DNA of 64,000 nt from Pegoplata infirma (lineage: Eukaryota > Arthropoda > Insecta > Diptera > Anthomyiidae): the NCBI GenBank assembly GCA_963921195.1, contig OY992540.1, positions 25,804,262 through 25,868,261 of the forward strand. Reading direction: 5' to 3'. Of this stretch, positions 56,095-64,000 are shown piece after piece (within the stretch, counting starts at the first letter, position 1; every line of letters starts with the position of its first letter). A program made the position numbers and the translations under genes. The notes under the pieces are model-generated. The model saw only the letters and a program-made list of their open reading frames with translations, ran no database searches and was not told where the DNA came from.

Positions 56095-57156
56095 CGACGC
56101 CTTGTTTAAATATTTATCAAATTTAAACGGAATGCACCACAATCTCAAAAATTTACATTCTTGTATTGTTTTAAATGAGCTATCGACTAAATTTTTTTTT
56201 GGAAAATTTTCAGAGCCCGTTCTGAAATTTTCCATTTTTTTAAAAATTAAATTTATTAAAAATCCGGCCACTTGTTTTTATAATTTTTTTTTTATTTTAT
56301 TTTTTTTATGTTTAGATCCATAAACAAAAATTCAGAAATGTGTTTTTCGTTTCTTTTTTCTACAAAATCGCATTTAAATATTAAATTTCATAACAATTTT
56401 GTAATTTGCTTGTATTTTCTTGTTTAACGTTGCGAATGAGTATTACTAATTGCATGAATATTACTCATACGCTCTGTTGAAATAAGAAAATACAACAAAT
56501 TACTAAATTATTATGAAATTTAAAATTCAAATGCGATTTTCTCGAAAAAAAAACGAAGAACGTGTTTCTGAATTTTTTTGTGTGGATGGACAAACATCTA
56601 AAATTAAAAAAAAAAAATTAAAAAAAAGTGGCCGAATTTTTGATAAATTGACTTTTTTAAAAAATTAAAAAATTTCAGAATGGGGTCTGAAAATTAAAAA
56701 AAAAAAAATTTAATCGATAGCCCATACAAAACTATGTAAGAATGTAAATTTTTGAGATTGTGGTGCATTCCGTTTTAATGTGATAAATAGGGCAAGTACT
56801 TTAATGAAAATGCATATTTTTACTCAGCATTGTAAACATAACATAAATTAAATATCTATCCGAATTAATAAATTTGCAATAAAATGGCATTGATTTGTAG
56901 TTGCATATTTTGGTATAAATTCATATTTTTGCATATTTTCATATAAATTAGACTTTTTTAAATGTCATCAAAATTTTTTTAAAACTTTCTTAGGAAAATT
57001 CAAAATTTATCCTCTATTTCTTATAGAAAAACATATTTATTTATGTAAATCATATTCTAATGCATTTTTTAAAGAAAATTAATTCAGGAAGTATAATTTT
57101 TAGATTCTGAAAAATTGTTCCTATTTAAAATGTTTCTATTCTAAGATATTTATGAC

Positions 57157-57712
57157 TAGGGATGAGATTTCCATGCAAATGCATGTTTTTTGTCGATTGT
57201 CTAAAAACGATATGGACAAATTATCTTTTCGAATCAAGAAATTTGCGTTAAAATGGCATTTGTTTTGGCATATTTTTGCATATTTTGGTGAAAATGCATA
57301 TTTTTACATATTTTGGTTTTAAATGCATATTTTGTGCATATTTCTAACTTTTAAGTGCATATTTTGGCATAAATTAGCAAAAACCCATATTGAAATTTAT
57401 CTGTTTCAAAAACTATGTATTTGAAATTTTAAAAATTTATTTTAAAAATAATAAAAAAAATATTTGTTTTCTTTTTAATTTTTTTTTTATAGATATTCTT
57501 AATTTCTAAAAAATGTTTCTTATATTAAGTTTTAAACGGTACTATTTAAACACGGCGTAAATTTTTACTTTTTAAGTAGTTTTTCCTATGAAAACATGAG
57601 TTTTATTTCACACATTTTATTTTTTAGTGCATATTTTTAGGTTTTTAAGTGCATATTTTAAATTTTTTAGCGCATATTTTCGATTTTTTAGTGCATGAAA
57701 ATCTCATCCCTA
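57157..57712. mobile_element. hAT-type MITE, TAGGGATGAGATTT ends
   Basis: TAGGGATGAGATTTCCATGC at the left, GCATGAAAATCTCATCCCTA at the right, exact 8-bp duplication TTTATGAC (57149-57156, 57713-57720). The body repeats GTGCATATTTT, as in the host element, so the two are related families that share the subterminal motif. Confidence 0.85.
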
Positions 57713-57940
57713 TTTATGACTATCTCTTCACTAATCGTAAAGAAAAATATGTTTTTGAATTTAAGATTATTTACAGAAAAATTGAGTTTTAATTTTTGAC
57801 TTGAAAATCGGAAAATTCCAAAAAATTTAAAAAAAGTATTTTAAAAATAAATATTTTTTTTTTAAATAAAGAACACAAAGTATTGAAAAATAACTTGTTT
57901 TAGAAAAATTTTGTATTTTAATATTTCTTGTATTTCTTGT

Positions 57941-59200
57941 TATACCCTACACCACTCTGTGGTACAGGGTATATAGAGTTTGTGCTGATGTTTGTAACTA
58001 CCCGAAATATTGGTCCTAGACCTACCTTGAAGTATACCGATCGACTCAGAATAACTTTTTGAGTCGATTTAGCGATGTCCGTCCGTCTGTCCGTCCGTCC
58101 GCCTGTCCATCTATCGGTTTAAGCACGATACAGGTCGCAATTTTCAATCAATTGACTTGAAATTTGAAACTTAAGCATCTTTTGGCCCAAGGACGAATCC
58201 TATTGAAATTGGAGAAAATCGGTCCATGTTAAGACCTAGCCCCCATACAAACGCCCCCTTTGGATTCGGCTTTAATGACTCTAATAACGGTATTATAATA
58301 GATATCGTTTTGAAATTCAGTAAGTAATCAAATTTTGTATGCACAAATCACCATTCCAAATTTCAAAGGAATCGGGTCAGTCCTTCTGGTAGTCCCCATA
58401 CAAACCACCTTCCCGATATTCACATAATTCCCTCAAAATTCATAAAAATGGAAATATTTAATAAAAAATTTATTTTTAGGTGCTAAACGTGTACTTTAGC
58501 AACCTTATCAAATCGAAATATAATTGCACCATTTTTGGACTTAGTCCCCAATATAAAAATTTCGACCGATATTTAGTTAAATTGGTCTATTCCCAGCAAA
58601 AACTGGGTAATGACACATCATTACCATTCGAATTACTTAGTAATGACAGAAAATTACCTTTAGCATTATTTTAAAATGTAAAATAAGGACTTTTTAGTAA
58701 TGACTTACCGAAGTCATTATAATAAAATAAAAAAATTTCAGAACTAGATTTTCACTTTTTGACTCACTGTACATTATTTTATTAAAAATAAAATAAATTT
58801 AAATATTTTTTTATTTTTTAAAATTTTTTTTTAAAATAATTTTTTCATTACCTATAAGTACATACGTAATTAGTTATTAATACTGTTTTGATAATCATTA
58901 CATTTGGCACATTTGCTTGTAAATGTAATGGGAAAGGTAATTCGAATCAGAAGTAGTTATAACTTTTGAATTTCCCATTACACATTTCATTACTTGGTAA
59001 TGCAAGTTTTTGCTGGGTTGACAAAAAAAAAAAAATAAACCAATTCCACTTAAAATTGATCTGTGTGTGTTTTCTACACTAAATAAAGATCTAACAAAAG
59101 ACACACACAATCGGTCCATGTTTGGACTTGGGACCCATTTTCCGGAAAACACTAGTGTAGGGTATCATATGGTCGGTCTATAACTTTCTTACTTGTTTTT
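57941..59200 (+). repeat. TATACCC-family repeat, longest copy
   Basis: Begins TATACCCTACACCACTCTGT, then GGTACAGGGTATA, GTCCGTCTGTCCGTCCGTCC, and CCCCCATACAAACGCCCCCT; ends ACTAGTGTAGGGTATCATAT then TTCTTACTTGTTTTTTTT. GTGTAGGGTAT near the end is the inverse of ATACCCTACAC at the start. A CCCAGCAAAA element is nested at 58592-59017. Confidence 0.7.
58592..59017. mobile_element. CCCAGCAAAA-type MITE with GTAATGA repeats
   Basis: CCCAGCAAAAACTGGGTAAT at the left and CAAGTTTTTGCTGGG at the right, with GTAATGACACATCATTACC-type internal repeats. TT on both flanks. It is inserted in the TATACCC repeat. Confidence 0.65.
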
Positions 59201-59734
59201 TTTTTGTATTAATGAAATTAAACAACTTATCAAAGCAAACGACGGAAAATCTTCATCCACGGGAATAAACTTTTTAACAACTCCGCACTTACCGCTAATA
59301 GGACGTCTTCTATAGGAGTCTTTGGTAAAAAAAAATAATTTTTAGATGCATATTTTGGAAGTTTTTAGTGCATATTTTGGATTCTTAGACGCATATTATA
59401 GGCACATATTTTCGTTTTTTAGATGCATGAAAGTACTTGCCCTAGTGATAAATATTTAATCAAGGCAACTCGCCACAAATTTTACCATTTTTCCAATATT
59501 TGACCACTCCTAAGCCCAGTTTTTGAAAAATTGAAAAACCAAAAACGCAATTTTCTAAGTTCCATATAGGGCTATCCATACAACCTATTCAGAAGTTTAC
59601 GGTAAACATGTTTTTTTTTCGCTGGACATTTGGTGTGGAATGCCTCATATATAGTTTAATATATTTTTTAGCGTTAGTAAACCATTTTAATAGTTTGATC
59701 TTATAAATGTGATATTTTTTATATTTGCAGGAAT

Positions 59735-59790
59735 TCCCGGGATCCCGGGAAATTCAAACATGAATCCCGCTTTCCCGGGAAATGAAAAAA
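59735..59790. repeat. GC-rich CCCGGGATCCCGGG patch
   Basis: GGAATTCCCGGGATCCCGGG then GAATCCCGCTTTCCCGGGAA stands out in AT-rich surroundings. It looks like a piece of an inverted-repeat terminus of some transposon. I cannot define the element. Confidence 0.35.
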
Positions 59791-59807
59791 TCCGAGAAAA
59801 GAAAAAC

Positions 59808-60134
59808 ACTACACCATTTACACATGTAATTCGAAAAAGATCAATTGTAATTCGAAGATTCTATTTGTAATTCGAAGATTCCATTTGTAATTCAAAGATT
59901 CCATTTGTAATTCGGAAATTCCATTTGTAATTCGAAGATTATACTTGTAATTCGAAGATTCTATTTGTAATTCGAAGATTCCATTTGTAATTCGAAGAAT
60001 CCAATTGTAATTCGAAAAATATCAATAGAAATTCAGTTCATATTTTTCGAATTACAAATGGAATCTTCGAATTACAAGTAGAATCTTCGAATTACAATTG
60101 ATCTTTTACGAATAACATCTGTAAATGGTGTAGT
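59808..60134. mobile_element. Foldback made of 20-bp repeats, complete copy
   Basis: ACTACACCATTTACACATGT at the left and ACATCTGTAAATGGTGTAGT at the right are inverted. The left arm is about ten exact-period 20-bp units TTGTAATTCGAAGATTCCAT; the right arm is about three complementary units (CTTCGAATTACAAATGGAAT). TTCGAA is itself palindromic. No coding capacity. The same family restarts at 63859. Confidence 0.75.
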
Positions 60135-60290
60135 CTGGGGCCATTATTTCAGGAAATATAACAAGTAAGAAAGCTATATTCGGCTGTGCCGAATCTTTAA
60201 ATACCCTCCACCAATGTAATGATTTAAAAACAAAAAAGTTTGTTTTATTTATACCTCAAGAAATAAAAAAGTACCAAAAAGTGTACTTTC

Positions 60291-61176
60291 GGTACTTTTA
60301 ATAAAAGGTACTTTTAATGAAAGGTACTTTTTATAAAAGGTACTTTTTATATAAGGTACTTTTTATGAGAGGTACTTTTTATAAAAAGTACTTTTTATAA
60401 AAGGTACTTTTTATAAAAAAAGGTACTTTTTATAAAAAAATTTACTTTTTATAAAAAAAGGTACTTTTTATAAAAAAAGGTCCTTTTTATAAAAGGTACT
60501 TATTATAAAAGGTACTTTTATAAATGGTACTTTTTATAAAAAGTAATTTTATAAAAGGTACTTTTTATAAAAGGTACTTTTTATAAAAGGTACTTTTTAT
60601 AAAAGGTATTTTTAAAAAAATTTACTTTTTATAAAAGGTACTTTTTATAAAAGGTACTTTTTATAAAAGGTACTTTTTTTAAAAGATACTTTTTTAAAAG
60701 CTACTTTTTATAAAAGGTACTTTTTATAAAAGGTACTTTTTATAAAAGGAACTTTTTATAAAAGGTACTTTTTATAAAAGGTACTTTTTATAAAAGGTAC
60801 TTTTTATAAAAGGTACTTTTTATAAAAGGTACTTTTTATAAAAGGTACTTTTTATAAAAGGTATTTTTTATAAAAGGTACTTTTTATAAAAGGTATTTTT
60901 TTAAAAGGTACTTTTTTTAAAAGGTACTTTTTATAAAAGGTACTTTTTATAAAAGGTACTTTTAATAAAAGGTACTTTCTATAAAAGATACATTTTATTA
61001 AAGGTACTTTTTATAAAAGGTACTTTTTATAAAAGGTACTTTTTATAAAAGGTACTTTGTATCAAAGGCACTTTTTATAAAAGGTACTTTTTATAAAAGG
61101 TACTTTTCATAAAAGGTTCTTTTTATAAAAAGTACTTTTTATAAAGGAACCTTTTATAAAAGGTACTTTTTGAAAA
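60291..61176. repeat. 16-bp satellite (ggtactttttataaaa)n
   Basis: Around 55 tandem copies of GGTACTTTTTATAAAA with few changes, sharing the GTACTTTTT core of the other arrays. It runs directly into ~145-bp GTAC units at 61180. The low divergence suggests recent expansion. Confidence 0.9.
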
Positions 61177-62203
61177 CGGTACTGAATTTTCAGAAAGTAC
61201 TTGTTCCAAAATGTTTTATTTCACTAAAGGATCCTACATTCTAAATTTCAGGTTTGAATAACCATTATTTCAGTAAATAAAAAAAAGTACCAAAAGTACT
61301 ATTTTACCCATTTTACCCCCGTAGAATCAACATTGACAAAACCCGAGCCTTAGTGAATCTTTTTTTCGGAAGGTAAACCGACATTGCAAATTTCAATTTT
61401 CTAGTACCATTATTTAAGGAAATATAAAATGTAACAAAAGTACATATGTTTACCCTTTTTACCCTATTAGAAACATCATTGGCAAAAACCCAGCCTTAGG
61501 GGATCTATATTCCGGGAGGTGAACATACAGTCCCAATTTCAAGTCTATGTGACAATTTTTTAAGGAAATATAAAAGGTGCCAAAAGTACAGATTTTTTCC
61601 CTTTTTACCCTCTTAGAATCATTATTGGCAATAATCCAGCCGTACTGGATCTAAATATATTCTAGGATGTGAACATACTGTCCAAATTTCAAGTTTCTAT
61701 GACCATTATTTCAGGAGATATTAAAAGCACCAAAAGTATTTTTTTACCCTTTTGACCCCCTTAGAATCAACACTGGCAAAAATCCAGCCTTAATGGATCT
61801 ATATTCCGGGAGGTGAACATACAGTCCAAATTTCAAGTCTCTATGATCATTATATCAGGAGATTTAAAAAGTACCAAAAGTACAGTTTTTTACCCTTTTT
61901 ACCCCATTACCATTGGCAAAACTCCAGCCATAGTGGATCTATATTGCGGGAGGGTAACATACAGTCCAAATTTCAAGTTTCTATGACCATTATATCGGGA
62001 GATATAAAAAGTACCAAAAGTACAGTTTTTTACCCATTTTACCCCCTTAGAATCAACATTGGCAAAAATCCAGCCTTAGTGGATCTTTATTCCGGGACGT
62101 CAACCTACAGTCCAAATTTCAAGTTTCTAACTTTAGCGGTTTGGGCTGGGCGATGATGAATGAGAATGTCAGTCAGTCACATTACTCTTTTATATATATA
62201 GAT
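61177..62203 (+). repeat. GTAC array V with intact right terminus
   Basis: Regular units of 141-150 bp: the CCATTATTTCAGG-type landmark falls near 61260, 61403, 61549, 61699, 61844 and 61985. Later units also share CCAGCCTTAGTGGATCTATA and TTCCGGGAGGTGAACATAC. The array ends with TTTGGGCTGGGCGATGATGA, ATGAGAATGTCAGTCAGTCA, then CTCTTTTATATATATAGAT, the inverse of the terminus at 46700. Confidence 0.8.
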
Positions 62204-62640
62204 TTTCCGGATTTGGGCGATTTTTGCCATAAAGTTTATTTCTGTCTTTTATTATTTAACAAAATTTATTTTTTTTAAATAAAAATATTTTTTTTTAAGA
62301 AATCTGAACAAAATTGAATTTTGGCGATATTTTACATCCGAGTTTGCGACAAAGCCAAAAAAAGTCTGGCAACCCCGTTAATATGACGAAGCAAAAAAAC
62401 GGACACACACACATGCTTTGTACATAAAAATAACAATTAATTTTTTTATTATTACTTAACGAACTTTTTTTTAATTAAATTTAGATTTTGTTTTACATAT
62501 TTTAAAGTTTTTTTGTAAACATTTTTTTCTTTTTCTCCGTTTTTTTTTTTCATTTCCGTATTCTTTGTTACATATGTATGTATCTACACAAAATATGAAT
62601 TAATTTAGGGTTATGATGAAAATCACTAAGAGTTTTTTCA
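62204..62640. other. AT-rich DNA, nothing recognised
   Basis: No coding frame and no obvious repeats. Confidence 0.45.
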
Positions 62641-62779
62641 GTAATTCACTCATAACTTTTAAAGTACTTAACCGATTTCAAAAAAAAATACACTAGATTT
62701 TGCCTGGATAAATTCCGCAACTTTTGGTACCCCAAGCGTTAAAATCGGTTCCGTATTATTGCCAAAAACGTGATTTCAA

Positions 62780-62797
62780 CAGACAGACAGACAGACG

Positions 62798-62833
<36 letters not shown>
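62780..62833 (+). repeat. (CAGA)n / CGGA microsatellite
   Basis: ACAGACAGACAGACGGACGG and similar. It is the expanded complement of the GTCCGTCCGTCT tract present in every TATACCC-family copy. Confidence 0.85.
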
Positions 62834-62836
<3 letters not shown>

Positions 62837-62975
62837 GGACATCGTTAGATCGACTTAAAATCGATTAAGGATCATGAATATATATACTTTATGGGGTCCT
62901 AAACCAATATTTCAATGTGTTACATACGGAATGACAAACTTATATATACCCTCTATCACCAGAGTGGAGGGTATA

Positions 62976-63250
62976 AAAAGTACCAAAAGTATACTTACTA
63001 AAAGTATACTTCTATGACCCCTAGAAAGGGAATTTCCAAAAAGTACCTTTTCCAGATTTTTTTTTTCAATGAAGGGTCCAACAGTCTATATATCAAGTTT
63101 CTATGACCATTATTTTAGAAATGTAAAAAGTAACAAAAGTACACTTTTTTAGCCCTTCAGGAAATATAAAAGGTAACATAAGTACACTTTCGATCGCTGG
63201 GGGACGATGAATGAGTATGTCAGTCAGTCAGTCACGTTAGTCTTTTATAT
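62976..63250 (+). repeat. GTAC units and second right terminus
   Basis: Resumption of the outer GTAC array (AAAAAGTACCAAAAGTATAC, TTTCTATGACCATTATTTTA), ending CGCTGGGGGACGATGAATGA, GTATGTCAGTCAGTCAGTCA, CGTTAGTCTTTTATAT. This is colinear with the terminus at 62140-62203. Confidence 0.75.
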
Positions 63251-63858
63251 GGGTGAAATCAAAAAATGTCAGTGTTTTTGAGCCAAAATTGTACAAACAA
63301 AAAATTTTAATTTTTGGTAAATTTTTTTATTAAAATCGATATGTTACATCACTACTAATATAACTATAAAAGATCTCTTCTACAAACTGTTTCAAACAAA
63401 TTTTATCGACATTTTTATGATTTTTTTGGTGACGGAGTTTACATTCACCTTAGAAAAATACATTAAATTTTTTGAATTTTCTTTGAAAACATTTTATTGT
63501 AATTTAAAACACTTATTTATGTAATTGCTAACAATTTTTGTAATTAGGATTTTTTTTCTGGTTTTTGTTATTAAAGATTTTACAATTATTTTTTATTTTA
63601 ATAGGATTTTTCTAAGGAAATGTAAAATAAATTTATTATTATTTCTGTTAAAATAAGTTTTTTACTTTTTTGAATGACTAGTGTTAATATTTGCGTCGGT
63701 TTTAACAACTTCATAAGGTTTTTTAATGCAATCTGCAAAAAAAAAAAAAAAGTTGACGGAGTTTACAGAGACGGAGTTTACATTTCGTCACTTTTTGCCC
63801 TTTTTTTCGAAGACTATTTGTCGGAAATTGGTTTCCGAAAAAAAATTATTAGATGTCA
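63251..63858. other. AT-rich DNA with GACGGAGTTTACA repeats
   Basis: GACGGAGTTTACATT occurs near 63433 and twice near 63757-63783. Overlapping 68- and 71-aa frames at 63674-63941 have no domain. No gene called. Confidence 0.4.
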
Positions 63859-64000
63859 ACTACACCATTTACAGATGTAATTCGAAAAAGATCAATTGTA
63901 ATTCGAAGATTCTATTTGTAATTCGAAGATTCCATTTGTAATTCGAAGATTCCATTTGTAATTCGAAGATTCCATTTGTAATTCGAATACTCCAATTGTA
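63859..64000. mobile_element. Foldback made of 20-bp repeats, second copy, cut by the window end
   Basis: ACTACACCATTTACAGATGT then AATTCGAAAAAGATCAATTG and repeated TTGTAATTCGAAGATTCCAT units, colinear with 59808. The right arm lies beyond the window. Confidence 0.7.

Larger units (their letters stand above)
56788..59444. mobile_element. hAT-type element, TAGGGCAAGTACTTT ends
   Basis: TAGGGCAAGTACTTTAATG at the left, AAAGTACTTGCCCTA at the right, exact 8-bp duplication GTGATAAA (56780-56787, 59445-59452). Subterminal TGCATATTTTNNNTTTT repeats on both sides. The interior holds a second hAT element (57157-57712) and a TATACCC repeat (57941-59200). No transposase. Confidence 0.8.
54170..59647. 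mobile_element. Foldback element of the GGCATTCCACACC family, split by nested insertions
   Basis: GGAGGCATTCCACACCAAAT at the left (TA before) and GGACATTTGGTGTGGAATGC then CTCA at the right (TA after). Left arm 54170-54337; the rest of the left arm, centre and part of the right arm 56095-56787; right arm resumes at 59453. It is interrupted by a Transib-like element (54338-56094) and a hAT element (56788-59444). Sequence matches 48303-50611. Confidence 0.7.
60160..62975 (-). repeat. TATACCC-family repeat holding a GTAC array
   Basis: AACAAGTAAGAAAGC, ATTCGGCTGTGCCGAAT, ATACCCTCCACC at the left; ACAGACAGACGGACGGACAG, GGATCATGAATATATATAC and GAGTGGAGGGTATA at the right. It interrupts a GTAC unit (left flank CCATTATTTCAGGAAATATA, right flank AAAAGTACCAAAAGTA). 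Between about 60265 and 62203 a GTAC element is embedded. Confidence 0.6.

Noticed and set aside
59826..60120. CRISPR-like array of 20-bp repeats
   Set aside because: Repeats are contiguous without spacers, inverted between arms, and lie in eukaryotic DNA.
1..64000. Host protein-coding gene in the window
   Set aside because: No multi-exon pattern or conserved domain was seen outside the retrotransposon. Short exons of a gene with huge introns cannot be excluded without transcript data.

Overview
This is AT-rich eukaryotic DNA with no recognisable host gene. It looks like heterochromatic or intergenic DNA of a brachyceran, probably calyptrate, fly. The fly call is inference: it rests on an intact BEL/Pao retrotransposon, on many copies of a TATACCC...GTCCGTCCGTCT interspersed repeat of a kind I associate with fly genomes, and on dense hAT-, Tc1/mariner- and Transib-type non-autonomous elements. 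Nearly every open frame outside 13.1-19.3 kb lies in low-complexity or repeated DNA and shows no protein signature.

The only convincing coding locus is a complete minus-strand BEL/Pao element at 12626-20260. It has two 488-bp LTRs (12626-13113 and 19773-20260) in which I saw no difference by eye, a 5-bp target duplication TTTCT, a primer-binding-site candidate, and one intact Gag-Pol frame (14009-19234). Gag-Pol carries a Gag domain, three zinc knuckles, a retropepsin-like protease, reverse transcriptase with YVDD, RNase H and an integrase. Between pol and the 3' LTR, where env sits in retroviruses, lies a second intact frame (13187-13927). It is not env-like: it repeats the same three zinc modules and a protease-like fold. 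A good splice acceptor lies 9 nt before its ATG, so a spliced subgenomic mRNA is plausible. This is the most interesting object in the window.

The rest is layered repeats. (i) Arrays built on the core AAAAAGTAC/GTACTTTTT appear in three forms: about 145-bp units (0.7-2.5, 3.3-6.2, 7.2-11.6, 29.5-33.4, 61.2-63.25 kb), a simple (ctaaaaaagtac)n array with roughly 300-345-bp higher-order repeats (12.5 and 20.3-23.4 kb), and a 16-bp array (60.29-61.18 kb). Some of the 145-bp arrays end in GTCAGTCAGTCA followed by TATATATA, in inverted forms, suggesting a mobile element with a satellite-like body. (ii) Long-inverted-repeat foldback elements with TA duplications: 24970-26046, 37319-38905, 39737-40630, 48303-50611, 51734-53684, 54170-59647. 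(iii) hAT-type elements with 8-bp duplications: 29942-30522, 38098-38632, 46011-46441, 48318-49756, 56788-59444, 57157-57712. (iv) Transib-like elements with 5-bp duplications: 35011-36976 and 54338-56094, the latter with CGACG. (v) Fragments of a non-LTR reverse transcriptase embedded in the satellite.

The nesting gives a relative time order. At 54.2-59.6 kb, for example, a foldback element was hit by a Transib-like element and a hAT element; the hAT element was itself hit by another hAT element and by a TATACCC repeat, and that repeat by a small CCCAGCAAAA element. The BEL insertion in the GTAC satellite appears to be among the youngest events.
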